Origin: a virus
Reading direction: 5' to 3' (one strand)
IMG/VR virus record: IMGVR_UViG_3300045996_000554
Span: 1-49,835 of that record
Length of the DNA stretch: 49,835 nucleotides
How positions within the stretch are numbered: the stretch's first letter is position 1; the number at the start of each line of letters is the position of its first letter. A model generated the notes under the pieces. That model was given only the letters and a program-made list of their open reading frames with translations, ran no database searches and had not been told where the DNA came from. This document shows, piece after piece, positions 8,901 to 16,288 of the stretch. A program made the position numbers and the translations under genes.

Positions 8901-9407
8901 CAGATGCCCATCGCCGTGCAGGATGATGTACTCGTAGTTGAGACGCATCAGACTGTTGCCGCGAATGATGCAACTCGCCGCCCCAACGCCGCCCGAGTAG
9001 TTGAAGTCAACCCCCGCCACATGCCCGACCCCGTTATGTTCACGGATGGTGTTGTTCAGGATCTCGGTGTAGTTTGCGGTAGTCCCAATGGCGACATACG
9101 CTGAGTAATCGGTATAATAGTCGGCCATGTCGAACCCATCAACAGTGATGTAAGGGTGCCGGATGTCGAAACCCTTCATCGTGACCGTGCCTTGTGCCAG
9201 AAACGTGAGGCGCAGGTTCGCCGCTGATCCGCCTCTCGTGGTGACGATGCGCTCGTTGTACGTACCGGCAGTCACCAGACAGGTGTCTCCCGGCTGTGCT
9301 GCATCTGCGCAAGCCTGAATGGTCGTGTAATCGCCTCCTGACGGGGCAACCGTGTAGGTCGCAGCATGAATCACCGAGATAGAAAGCAGACATATCAAGA
9401 TTCGCAT
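5958..9407 (-). CDS. Double beta-helix secreted-type protein, 1149 aa
   Basis: Residues 1-15 (MRILICLLSISVIHA) form a signal peptide. Two homologous modules follow. Each opens with a GDYTTIQAC..AAQ.GDTC segment and closes with GADGLPFTADDG..P...SPLC and IGAY.C. Between are beta-helix turns such as ITFRRNVIMNV and MTFRRNVFVGV. The modules are joined near residues 530-605 by a carboxypeptidase-regulatory/Ig-like domain (VSGRLTVTGSGADVAI to TPTKAGVTFSPASIDVTISG), common in bacterial surface proteins. The His/Arg-rich tail HSHRHTGGRITGGRQ is odd. Tail spike or secreted glycan-active protein are both possible. Confidence 0.82.
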   Translation of the reverse strand: MRILICLLSISVIHAATYTVAPSGGDYTTIQACADAAQPGDTCLVTAGTYNERIVTTRGGSAANLRLTFLAQGTVTMKGFDIRHPYITVDGFDMADYYTDYSAYVAIGTTANYTEILNNTIREHNGVGHVAGVDFNYSGGVGAASCIIRGNSLMRLNYEYIILHGDGHLVENNTLTESRQWDLFLPFGTNHVIRRNVMGNPGTPLSGNHPDFVQAYSVGNEPVEDLLIEENFISELPSQMCQMNSSVNGVGALVSNMKNITFRRNVIMNVPDNCNVSVPFMTFENNTFYRLGYNGTGHAIGASLTRGVGNNMTFRNNVFLAGGTTPNTTNDTRGFYSVSDGRILAEAFAMLVTGETPFASCSITTCPIATGIATDLKNNGYLLNTYITAAARALTSADDMTLDAAYAAYKSAVYDVVAQTVALETLLKTTFSAHHNYVGGASSAGFPTKKSSGCNCGATSTPSNFCEASCSLGGINGGDPLLANISNPLGADGLPFTADDGFRPLADSPLCTGGESGTYIGAYDCGATPVVTWTVSGRLTVTGSGADVAITGTASAATTADGSGDFSISGLADGTYTVTPTKAGVTFSPASIDVTISGANQFATFGAAAGGTVRTVKTDGTGDYTTIQACVTAAQAGDTCWVYPGNYPEFVATPTTGTGLLTIAAVYKANSSATQEAERSTAKGFRIRRQNVTVDGFDITKYDVGLSMGHVSVEATGSNCKVVGNVIRDGIWLYSSSYYFDATTHTITNAAGGFIAAGFVPGVKIYVTSDFNAQHLNHDTIKDVTAVTDTVLTVTDTDTGVANWEMVTEGPVESTLYVTRSDKGGVTGVHFSMSGGVGPSGCTVANNRMSNLAGLGILTIAGSNTLIERNELIDMHGWRLITLSGSNNTFQYNVFRDSPRWEGFSPPDPEIPHAPGTGTWDMYAQFVYSTATSVIAVNDNLFEYNIIKDIDNSMAQVEWLGETPYGIGMTFRRNVFVGVEGHGALHYPQTHVLNNTFVNTAVESADAFIMDDSLHGAPEESTVKNNAFVGVGDIPEYGWYNVNPLYATPDYNFVAASGADGFAAKAGFAGDEAHGVNGGDPRFANISDVLGADGLPFTADDGLIPQAGSPLCGAGEGGVDIGAYSCAGSAAPQAHSHRHTGGRITGGRQ

Positions 9408-9417
9408 TCCGTGTTCC

Positions 9418-11895
9418 TCACTGGACGATCACTACACGCTTGCGTGATGCAGACACAGCATACTCGTACGCACCTGCCGCTCCGGTGCCGTCGTTGCGTC
9501 GTGCTACGCCGTCAAGGTCGTACGGCAGGACAGCAGACCCAGACGGTACGAGATTGAGCGCGGGGCTCGATCCGGTCAGGTGGTAGTCGCCGTTGCCGGC
9601 GCCGGTTGAGACACCATCGAATGCAGTTCGGTTCGTGAACGCCAGCCACGTCACTGCATGGCCCGGCGATACCGATGTTGGCTGCGTGGTCGATTGCTCA
9701 TCCAGCGTGGCAGCTATAGGCATCATGTTGCTGTATAAGCCAGTCCACTCGCCCGCGAACGTGAGCGACCCGCCAACGGCTTGCCCTCCTGTTGCCTCTG
9801 CTGCGTCCACGTTCCCGCTAAACCCGACTCCATACTGTGCGGACCAGTTGCCTACGCGACCGGCATTGTACGGCGAGAATACGTCAGATTTGACCGCGAA
9901 TCTCGAGAACACGCTATTTCGTATAGTCCAGGTTGAGCGATACATCGGCGTTGATCCTGTGTCGTTGTATGCATACAGATACCGCTGACCGATGACGGTA
10001 TTATTGAAACTCATCTGGTTGACGATAGACGACACGGTGTTACCACCTGCCGAAACTCCCACCGTGGCAGCGTTGGACGAGTTAAGTTCCAGCAGGTTGC
10101 CCGCGAGGACGCCACCTATTTGTGTCGCCAGTGCTGCCGTGGTGACGAGGAACGAAGTCCCCGTCTGAACATTCATCAGCTTGTTGTAGGCGAAGATATA
10201 GCTCTGATCGACGGTCGAGGAATCATCCGAACTGAGAAACGACAGCCCCGTCGCCCCCGCCGCGCTTGTATGGCTGTTGCCGAGTACGCAGAAGAACCGG
10301 ACGAGATTCGCGAGGTTATCTAGGTTGTTACCCCTGATCAGTGCCGCGTGTGAGCTATTCGAGAACGACGAAAAGCCGCCGTGAAGACAACTCTCCGTCA
10401 CGCCAGCGTTGCACGTCGCATTGGTTGCCACCGTGTTGTGTGTCCAGTACGCGACTCCTCCCGCTGTCCCCGTCAGCGTTGCTGCTGCTGTCGATGTGTT
10501 GAGGAGGGAGTTATTGTGCAGCCAGAACTGCACCCCGCTGGAGAAAAACTCGTTTGTGCCCGTTAACGCCAACGTGACGCCGCTGATCTTCTGTTTGACC
10601 GTGGATGCTCCAGCGCGGTTGCCCGATGACGTGATGCTGCCCAATATCACATTGGAGCGGTCCACGCCGGGGTACGGTGTGATCGTGACCCACTCCGCAT
10701 CCGCCACCGTGCCTGACGATGCAGTGACGGATGTCGTCAGCCCTGTGTAGGCATGAGTTCCGGCCTTCAGATACACAGTTCCGTTCACATCAGAGTGGAC
10801 AGCGGCGTTCGTCGCCACATTGAGCGCCCTTATGTCAATTACCGCGCCCTTGATTGTCAGACAAGGCGAGATGGTCGCCGGATCGGTTCCGTTGGCAGCG
10901 GCGCAGTTGTTCGTATCGCTTCCTGTGGACGCATCGACTACCGCGATAGGAGAGCCATACGTCCCGAGCCGGTCGCACACGTAATGCTGCGGCGCGTAGT
11001 TCGGAGACGGCTGCGTGTTCACGCCGTCTGACGTATCCATCACGGCAGTAGCATCTCCCACCCACGGGTAGGCCGCGAAGTTGACCGTGACGATCTTCCC
11101 CTGAGAGCACGCGCTCACGTCGAGCGTGCCGACATACTCCTGCACTTTGACCGCATCTGCCATGCCCGAGTCGATGGTCATGTCGGTGACCGTGGTGGAT
11201 ACGTTCAGCCCATCAGGGTCAGTCGCCGTGAACTTCATCGCCGCGAGCGGCTTGGCGTCTTTGGCGTGGCGCGAAAAACCAACAGCGCGAACGGTTAGCG
11301 TGCTGCCCGTGATCCTGCTGTAACCGGGCCACGACCACGCAGCGACAGCACGGGCCTTGTCGTACGTGAGTGTCGAGTTGTTCGTGACGCTAACGCCCGT
11401 CGCCGTATTCGTTGGCGTTCCGCCCTGCGTGTAGATCCCGGCACCGACATCACAGGTCAAGGTGTCGCCCTGATACACAAAATCCGAGAGCGCAACCCGC
11501 AACGTCAGCGTCGTGCTCACCAGCGTCTCATCGTTTGGGTAAGGTGGCGTGTAGGCCACGTTGTACACGTTCCGCAGTTGATGCGTGCCGTAGACGGTGC
11601 GATTCGTAGTCCCGAGCGTTCCAGTCGCATCGTATCCGCTGGACGTAACCGTGCAGGTGATCTTCGCCGCTGCCGGGGAGTTGAGCGCCCCGATGCCGAG
11701 CGCATACGTGCCGCCTGTGGACAGATTGTCCACGTCGATCTCTGCGACCCACCCGGTACAGGCCGATGCCGTATTACAGGCGGATTCCGCGTCCGCTACT
11801 CCGGTCGTGGAGCCGACAACGCGAACGGCGAGAATATCCCCAGTCGCGCCGAACGACGCCACAGCCAACAGCAATGCAATCAGGAGTCTGGTCAT
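9418..11895 (-). CDS. Secreted-type beta-helix protein, 825 aa
   Basis: Starts with MTRLLIALLLAVASFGA, a clear signal peptide. The N-terminal third is a beta-sandwich-like region with paired cysteines. From about residue 315 (SPIAVVDASTGSDTNNC) it becomes a parallel beta-helix with Asn-rich turns. It closes with LTGSSPALNLVPSG then DLDGVARRNDGTGAAGAYEY, the standard C-cap of secreted right-handed beta-helix proteins. The ribosome site is weak (GAG before ATAACGATATG). It sits in the same minus-strand run as its neighbours, with gaps of 4-10 nt. Role as spike or secreted enzyme is unresolved. Confidence 0.8.
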   Translation of the reverse strand: MTRLLIALLLAVASFGATGDILAVRVVGSTTGVADAESACNTASACTGWVAEIDVDNLSTGGTYALGIGALNSPAAAKITCTVTSSGYDATGTLGTTNRTVYGTHQLRNVYNVAYTPPYPNDETLVSTTLTLRVALSDFVYQGDTLTCDVGAGIYTQGGTPTNTATGVSVTNNSTLTYDKARAVAAWSWPGYSRITGSTLTVRAVGFSRHAKDAKPLAAMKFTATDPDGLNVSTTVTDMTIDSGMADAVKVQEYVGTLDVSACSQGKIVTVNFAAYPWVGDATAVMDTSDGVNTQPSPNYAPQHYVCDRLGTYGSPIAVVDASTGSDTNNCAAANGTDPATISPCLTIKGAVIDIRALNVATNAAVHSDVNGTVYLKAGTHAYTGLTTSVTASSGTVADAEWVTITPYPGVDRSNVILGSITSSGNRAGASTVKQKISGVTLALTGTNEFFSSGVQFWLHNNSLLNTSTAAATLTGTAGGVAYWTHNTVATNATCNAGVTESCLHGGFSSFSNSSHAALIRGNNLDNLANLVRFFCVLGNSHTSAAGATGLSFLSSDDSSTVDQSYIFAYNKLMNVQTGTSFLVTTAALATQIGGVLAGNLLELNSSNAATVGVSAGGNTVSSIVNQMSFNNTVIGQRYLYAYNDTGSTPMYRSTWTIRNSVFSRFAVKSDVFSPYNAGRVGNWSAQYGVGFSGNVDAAEATGGQAVGGSLTFAGEWTGLYSNMMPIAATLDEQSTTQPTSVSPGHAVTWLAFTNRTAFDGVSTGAGNGDYHLTGSSPALNLVPSGSAVLPYDLDGVARRNDGTGAAGAYEYAVSASRKRVVIVQ

Positions 11896-11899
11896 ATCG

Positions 11900-13117
11900 T
11901 TATCTCGTCAGCGTGAGCACAAGCCGGATGTTCGTTGCTACCCCACCTGCCGCCGTAACGTTGGCGTCTATGGTTCCAGTGCTCGATAGCGTCGGTGTGC
12001 CGTTTAACGTGCCTGATGCAAACGATCCGGTGCCGCATGTCAAGGCACCCGTGAGGATCGAATCAGCCGCTCCGCCAGTTACTATCGGCGTCACGGTGGG
12101 GCTCCCTGCGTTGGCGTAGCACCGCACCGCCGTGATCGTCTCCGTCACACCAAATCCGTTGAAGCACGAGACCGCCTCATCGTCGGTGTCTTGCAGGACG
12201 CTGGACGCGCCCGTACCCCAAATGTGGAGCTCACACATCCGAGTCCGCGCTGTTCCTACTGCGGTCCCAACATAAGACTCCAGAGCGATATTGCCGTCGG
12301 CATCAGGCAGCGCATAACTCCGCGCCGCAGTCGGTCCCGTGAAGGTGACCCACTTGCCAAGCGCGGGATGCTTTACCGTACCGCCGTTCAGGATGTAGGA
12401 CCACAGCCCCGTTGTGCGATCCACATAAGCCGTGAACTCATTCGCGCTACCCGGAGCACTCGGCGCTGCGTCGTCGGTCAGACCCGTGAGATTCCACGGC
12501 GCGGTCCCATCTCCGAGCGTCAACACACCCGTAGCATCCACGGTCATCAGCACCGCATCTGCGTCCGTCTTGATCTGATACCCGCCTGAGCCGTCGTCGC
12601 AGACCTTCGGCCCGTTGGCGTCTTCGTTGATCTGGAAGCAGGTCGCGTCGGTGTGGGTGTCGGTGTTCTGCGTGTGACCGCCACCAACTACCAGCGCCTC
12701 GATCTTGTCCCTCACCGCATCCTTCGTCGGCGCGTTCGTATCCCCGTTCCAGTCCGTGGCGTCATACGCCCCAGCCACGGCAGCACCGCCTCCGGTATTC
12801 ACACCACACTTCACGCCGCCTGTCGGCGCGACCGCAGGAAGGATCGACAGCGTGGCCCCCGTCGTACTCCATGCATCAATAGAGAACGAGTACGTAAGCC
12901 CGCTCGTGTCCTTACATGGCCCAAACACAACGGAATCTTTGTCCGCCACAGGAGTCGTGTAGACCAGCGGGCCTGTGGACTCAGTTGCCAGAATCGTCAG
13001 CACCTGATTGGGCGAACTACCACCCGTTACCGTCGTCCCCCCACCACCCCCCGGATACTGCTGAGTCTGCGCCCCGACCCACGCCACCATCACCAGCAAC
13101 AACAATAATGTCTTCAT
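11900..13117 (-). CDS. Signal-peptide-bearing tail/collar-like protein, 405 aa
   Basis: ATG at 13117 follows GGGGGG and gives MKTLLLLLVMVAWVGA, a signal peptide ending in a VGA-Q site; the frame extends to 13180 without supporting signals. A short Pro/Gly linker (QYPGGGGGTTVTGG) follows. Next comes a beta-rich body with GVLTLGDGTAPWNLTGL and FTAYVDRTTGLWSYILNGG, phrases typical of phage fibre or base proteins. The C-terminal ~90 residues (TITAVRCYANAGSPTVTPIV onward) look like a small beta-sandwich. It leads the five signal-bearing genes. Confidence 0.75.
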   Translation of the reverse strand: MKTLLLLLVMVAWVGAQTQQYPGGGGGTTVTGGSSPNQVLTILATESTGPLVYTTPVADKDSVVFGPCKDTSGLTYSFSIDAWSTTGATLSILPAVAPTGGVKCGVNTGGGAAVAGAYDATDWNGDTNAPTKDAVRDKIEALVVGGGHTQNTDTHTDATCFQINEDANGPKVCDDGSGGYQIKTDADAVLMTVDATGVLTLGDGTAPWNLTGLTDDAAPSAPGSANEFTAYVDRTTGLWSYILNGGTVKHPALGKWVTFTGPTAARSYALPDADGNIALESYVGTAVGTARTRMCELHIWGTGASSVLQDTDDEAVSCFNGFGVTETITAVRCYANAGSPTVTPIVTGGAADSILTGALTCGTGSFASGTLNGTPTLSSTGTIDANVTAAGGVATNIRLVLTLTR

Positions 13118-13176
13118 AGTCCCCCCAAGGAATATGGTCCTGAGTCGGGCTACGCCCTCCCGAGGACCATACGTCG

Positions 13177-13488
13177 TCACCCTGCTACGTATCCGGCCAC
13201 GACTTCGGCCTCCAGAGAGTCAGCCGCCGACGCCACCCAGTTCAAGCCGGCTGTACACTTGATCCCCAGTGGCCAGGACATGATCGTGACTGAGTTGGCC
13301 GGCAGTGAGATGACGGGAACGACGTTACGGGGCGTGGCCGCCTGGTCGATCACTGTCAGTGTTACAGCCCCACCGGTCTTATTCGCCACAGACAACTGGT
13401 ACAACCACGTATCCGTGGTCGTCAGATCAGCCGCTGACGCGGGGACCAAACGTACCCCGCGTGTCAGATACTTCAGTCCCTTCAGCAT
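13177..13488 (-). CDS. Small beta-rich virion-type protein, 103 aa
   Basis: ATG at 13488 follows GAGGT at good spacing. No signal peptide and no membrane span. Sequence such as TWLYQLSVANKTGGAVTLTV suggests a compact beta-sandwich, as in decoration or tail-attachment proteins. It lies 2 nt after the 13769 gene and before the signal-bearing cluster. Family not recognised. Confidence 0.65.
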   Translation of the reverse strand: MLKGLKYLTRGVRLVPASAADLTTTDTWLYQLSVANKTGGAVTLTVIDQAATPRNVVPVISLPANSVTIMSWPLGIKCTAGLNWVASAADSLEAEVVAGYVAG

Positions 13489-13490
13489 GA

Positions 13491-13769
13491 CTACCTCTGC
13501 ACCACACGGAAGGTCAGGGCGTCCGGGTTGATGCCGCCACCGGTCGGGTTGATCAGACGGAACTTCAGGGTGTTCAGAGCGGAACAGTGGGCGTTACAGA
13601 TGCCCAGGTCAGCGGTAAGGGACTCTGCCCAGACGTGGACAGGGAAGTCGGGCTGTAACCCGGCGACCGTAGCTGTAACGTCGAGACAGGCGGCTGTCGC
13701 CACTTCCGCTGCGTTGATGGACACGTCAACGGCTTTGATGACTGTACATACACTCTTGGGTCTTGCCAT
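13491..13769 (-). CDS. Small virion-type protein, first gene of the tail/spike operon, 92 aa
   Basis: ATG at 13769 (MARPKSVCTV) follows GGAGG. The sequence has alternating hydrophobic strands and four cysteines (CTV, CLD, CNAHC), and ends ALTFRVVQR. Family not recognised; a small beta-sandwich structural protein is the likeliest reading. It is the promoter-proximal gene after the late motif and 5' hairpin at 13805-13841. Confidence 0.65.
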   Translation of the reverse strand: MARPKSVCTVIKAVDVSINAAEVATAACLDVTATVAGLQPDFPVHVWAESLTADLGICNAHCSALNTLKFRLINPTGGGINPDALTFRVVQR

Positions 13770-13804
13770 AGGAACCTCCACCACAGTTGGTATAAGTCGG
13801 CCAC

Positions 13805-13841
13805 GTAGGTGACCTCTCCTGTGTCACCTACTATTGTAGCG
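13805..13841 (-). promoter_or_regulatory. Late promoter with 5'-terminal hairpin for the tail/spike operon
   Basis: Minus strand: CGCTACAATAGTAGGTGACA, -10 TACAAT at 13833-13838, no recognisable -35. The predicted transcript starts within a perfect 9-bp inverted repeat, GTCACCTAC/GTAGGTGAC in plus-strand terms (13805-13813 and 13823-13831), with a 9-nt loop. The 13769 gene starts ~36 nt further on with its own GGAGG. Confidence 0.6.
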
Positions 13842-14025
13842 AAGGTGGAGGGGTAGAGGGTCTACGGCTTTAGGGTCCCCACAACGTTCAAAGTTTCTAC
13901 AAAAATAAAAAAGGGCGAGTCCGTGTAGGTTGCCTTCGGCCACCTAGGGGCCGGCGGTCAGCGGCTCGATCCGTCGTCAAGGGTATCCCGCCCCCGGTCA
14001 AGCCAAAGGAACCTTCTTTTGATCT

Positions 14026-14057
14026 GTATGGACGTATGGACAGCCGTACAGCCGTAC
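14026..14057. repeat. Four 8-bp half-sites, two per orientation
   Basis: GTATGGAC occurs twice in tandem, immediately followed by AGCCGTAC twice in tandem. The reverse complement of the second unit, GTACGGCT, matches the first at 5 of 8 positions with transition-like differences at most others. The block is therefore an inverted pair of direct repeats, as expected for a multimeric DNA-binding protein. Confidence 0.6.
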
Positions 14058-14441
14058 ATCTGGGCATCTATCATGGCTACAGCATCCACCGCTGGACATG
14101 ACCACATGCCACTAGCCTATAGTGTGACCGTTGAGTGTGTATGATAGGGTGCATCTCTGCTGTACGAGCAGAGGGTCATGTGGTTAAGTGGAGGGTAGGT
14201 AATGGGTTACGTTGGGGGCAGTCAGATACCAGTCACGACCGTGGCAGAATGTGGTCATCTCGGCCGGCTGTTGCCACCGTTGTCACGTGTGTACACCTGG
14301 TGATGGTGTCATCTAGATTGTCTAGGGGAGTAACCTGGAGGGGGCGGATTCGTCCGATGGATCGGCCTATCGTGGCCACTGTGGTCATGTTAACTATGGT
14401 TAACAGTGGGGTATACACTAGTGTTAGCCGTGGTCAAGGGA

Positions 14442-14470
14442 CAACAAAAGCCGCCCTGTTACAGGCGGCT
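14442..14470 (-). terminator. Intrinsic terminator after the accessory operon
   Basis: Minus strand: AGCCGCCTG, loop TAA, CAGGGCGGCT (one bulged base), then TTTTGTTG. It lies 24 nt after the stop of the 14661 gene and closes the minus-strand accessory operon. Confidence 0.75.
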
Positions 14471-14493
14471 GTGGTTTGACGGACTGGTTGAAG

Positions 14494-14661
14494 TTACTTC
14501 AGGCGCGCGCAAGCTTCGCAGATGCCTCTGTGCGCACCATGTGATACCGGACCGAGTGCCGGTACCCATTCAGGCGGATTATCGGCGTGTTTGAGGCAAA
14601 GTGTCGTCTCGCCGCTAATGTAAGCGTGCTGATACGTGATTACCGTCGTAGTGGTGGTCAT
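14494..14661 (-). CDS. Small Cys/His protein, 55 aa
   Basis: ATG at 14661 follows AGAGG with 8-nt spacing; ATG at 14685 and a frame to 14724 are alternatives with poorer sites. The protein has CLKH and HRGICEACARLK, a possible single zinc-binding knuckle. Last gene before the terminator. Function unknown. Confidence 0.55.
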   Translation of the reverse strand: MTTTTTVITYQHAYISGETTLCLKHADNPPEWVPALGPVSHGAHRGICEACARLK

Positions 14662-14710
14662 GGTGTTAGCCTCTGTTGTGGTCATTGTATCAACGGTTTG
14701 TGGTGATCGG

Positions 14711-14800
14711 CTATAGTGCGACAATCACCACGATCAGACAGAACACGAAGGCCAGTAACAGGCCCAGGCGGGCGATGTCGCAGAGTACCGGGTCTGGCAT
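14711..14800 (-). CDS. Single-span membrane micro-protein, 29 aa
   Basis: ATG at 14800 overlaps the stop of the preceding gene as TGATG and has AAGGAG 8 nt upstream inside that gene. The C-terminal two thirds is one hydrophobic span (LGLLLAFVFCLIVVIVAL). Coupled translation and the clean ribosome site argue it is real. Function unknown. Confidence 0.55.
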   Translation of the reverse strand: MPDPVLCDIARLGLLLAFVFCLIVVIVAL

Positions 14801-15369
14801 CAATCCCACTCCTTGATATGGAGCGTGATTTGCAGATTCGCGATTAACTCAGGTGTCAGACGTTCCAGGTAATCGCCGTTCAGGTCTTTAGCGTAGATAC
14901 CGTGGTTACGGGTATCGCGGTCATTCGGTCCATTCGGACGGAAGCCGAATCCCTCACAGAACAGCTCGTTTTCGGTCCATGCGTCAGGGTCAGGAGTCTC
15001 GACTGTCTCCCAACGGATGAACTCCGGCCGGAGTTTACCGTCGGGGTAATCGTCAGGGTACTGCTCGAATCGTTCACCCGCCGCGGTATGCTCGCCGGCG
15101 ACTAGCACGGATGCGTCGCGAACTACTTTCTTGTGCTCACGACGGAAGCCGTATTCTTTGATCAGTTCGTCCACCGCCTCATCGGCTTCGGGAAAGAATT
15201 CATCCTCACAGATGCTATACGCATCCTCCCAGGTCTGTGCTCTGACGATACCCGATATACCTATAGAGCATCGGTGAATCCACAGCGGACCAAAGCCGTC
15301 ATCATATACAGGGATATCGTATCCTTCCGACGTGGTTGCGCCTGTCAGTAGCTGATTGTCTGTTATCAC
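14800..15369 (-). CDS. Acidic protein of unknown function, 189 aa
   Basis: GTG at 15369 overlaps the previous stop (GTGA) and has GGAGGGTAC upstream. It is an acidic, soluble protein with many aromatic residues (DGFGPLWIHRCSIG, WEDAYSICEDEFFPEADEAV). No recognised motif and no membrane span. It is the largest gene of the accessory operon. Confidence 0.7.
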   Translation of the reverse strand: MITDNQLLTGATTSEGYDIPVYDDGFGPLWIHRCSIGISGIVRAQTWEDAYSICEDEFFPEADEAVDELIKEYGFRREHKKVVRDASVLVAGEHTAAGERFEQYPDDYPDGKLRPEFIRWETVETPDPDAWTENELFCEGFGFRPNGPNDRDTRNHGIYAKDLNGDYLERLTPELIANLQITLHIKEWD

Positions 15370-15506
15370 CGTACCCTCCGTTCAGGCCACACCATAATCA
15401 CCAGGGCCAGCACTATGGTGACCACGGCAACGGTGATCAGGATGGTGATGTCAGGGTCGATGGCTGGCTCAGTGAAGAGCATCGTAATGGCTGTATCGCG
15501 GGTCAT
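15366..15506 (-). CDS. Single-span membrane protein, 46 aa
   Basis: ATG at 15506 overlaps the upstream stop (ATGA) and follows GGGAGAAACATC. After an acidic N-terminus comes a ~20-residue span (ITILITVAVVTIVLALVIMV) and a basic tail WPERRVR, giving a likely N-out/C-in orientation. Function unknown. Confidence 0.6.
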   Translation of the reverse strand: MTRDTAITMLFTEPAIDPDITILITVAVVTIVLALVIMVWPERRVR

Positions 15507-15787
15507 GATGTTTCTCCCAGGAGTGTTACCGTGTATCCACTCTCACCGATGCCGATACCACAAATTTCACAATCGGACCAAGAGAAACCTTGCATACAGT
15601 CACCGACTACAAGGTACCCACCTGGTACGCTCGATTGGATTTCATGGATGGAAGCTCGGATATCGCGTTCCATGCGTTCAGCTTTGGCCGAGTCGTAGTA
15701 ATAGTCCAGACTCGTAGCGTCATCATTGGCAATGATGGACGTACAGATGCCACAACAGAGCAGGGTATCGTCTATTACGGCGTTCAT
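15503..15787 (-). CDS. Cys-rich small protein, 94 aa
   Basis: Starts at ATG 15787, overlapping the next gene's stop (ATGA). CCGIC near the N-terminus and FSWSDCEICGIGIGESGY near the C-terminus resemble a family of small phage proteins ending in a 'fSw.pCe.Cg..l' segment, of unknown function. A zinc-binding role is possible from the cysteine pairs. Confidence 0.65.
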   Translation of the reverse strand: MNAVIDDTLLCCGICTSIIANDDATSLDYYYDSAKAERMERDIRASIHEIQSSVPGGYLVVGDCMQGFSWSDCEICGIGIGESGYTVTLLGETS

Positions 15788-16086
15788 CGTGTCCCCCCGG
15801 TCGCTTTGGTGATGGCGGTCTCCATGCGTCGGGTCAATGGACCGTTGCCGTATTCCTCGCGGTGGAACTCAAACACGGCTACCAGCGTGGCGAGTAAATC
15901 GGGCGCCGCGGCGATGAGACGGGCGTTACAGAATCTCGTATCGGTACCTCCACCCTTAACCATTGGAAGTGGTACTGGCCAGGGTCCGGCGATAATAACT
16001 GATTCGGTCAAACTGTCTGTCACTTCGTACAGCATGTCGTTGTTGACGTTGGTCTGAATAATCCACGGTCCCGGTGTGTGTTTCAT
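15784..16086 (-). CDS. Phage 'HTPGPW' family protein, 100 aa
   Basis: ATG at 16086 follows GGAGGCGAAGTC; the frame upstream to 16191 lacks a site. It begins MKHTPGPW and contains CNARLIAAAPDLLATL, the two hallmarks of a small protein seen widely in phage and prophage accessory regions, function not established. Overlaps its neighbours by 4 nt on each side. Confidence 0.75.
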   Translation of the reverse strand: MKHTPGPWIIQTNVNNDMLYEVTDSLTESVIIAGPWPVPLPMVKGGGTDTRFCNARLIAAAPDLLATLVAVFEFHREEYGNGPLTRRMETAITKATGGTR

Positions 16087-16232
16087 GACTTCGCCTCCCA
16101 CAGATACGGTCGATTGAGGTACCACAAAGCGCCGTTGAGCACCTTCAGTGCCTCCATCGCCGCGGTATCGTCCATAGTCAGGTCGTGGCAAACCTGGTGG
16201 ATGGCGGTACGGAGGATGGTGATGGGGTTCAC
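16083..16232 (-). CDS. Small soluble protein, 49 aa
   Basis: GTG at 16232 follows GAGGT with 6-nt spacing; its stop overlaps the ATG of the HTPGPW gene (TCATGA). Predicted helical (TAAMEALKVLNGALWYL). Not recognised. Coupling at both ends supports translation. Confidence 0.55.
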   Translation of the reverse strand: MNPITILRTAIHQVCHDLTMDDTAAMEALKVLNGALWYLNRPYLWEAKS

Positions 16233-16288
16233 GACGTTACCTCGGCTACGATCCACGATATGGCGATGAGAAACAGGATGGTGAGCAT
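16229..16288 (-). CDS. Candidate 19-aa membrane micro-peptide
   Basis: ATG at 16288 directly follows the upstream stop (TAAATG), with AAGGAG 11 nt upstream. The stop overlaps the GTG of the next gene. The peptide (MLTILFLIAISWIVAEVTS) is almost entirely one hydrophobic helix. Very short, so it could simply be a coupling leader for the 49-aa gene. Confidence 0.4.
   Translation of the reverse strand: MLTILFLIAISWIVAEVTS

Larger units (their letters stand above)
13842..14493. promoter_or_regulatory. Gene-free control region rich in palindromes
   Basis: I see no supported gene here; open frames on both strands lack ribosome sites. Visible elements are an A-rich tract (13899-13913, T-rich on minus), four 8-bp half-sites at 14026-14057, and a GTGTACAC palindrome at 14289. 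Further on are CTAGA-TTG-TCTAG at 14313-14325, two GTTAAC sites 10 bp apart at 14389 and 14399, and ACACTAGTGT at 14416-14425. The density suggests operator sites between two minus-strand units. Confidence 0.5.

Noticed and set aside
13934-13951. Hairpin GGTTGCC-TTC-GGCCACC near a T-rich tract as a minus-strand terminator
   Set aside because: The T-rich tract lies about 14 nt beyond the stem and the stem has a mismatch; not a convincing intrinsic terminator.
14135-14479. Plus-strand 114-aa frame in the control region, and a 61-aa minus frame at 14233-14418
   Set aside because: Neither has a ribosome site; both run through palindromes and the terminator, and protein composition looks random.
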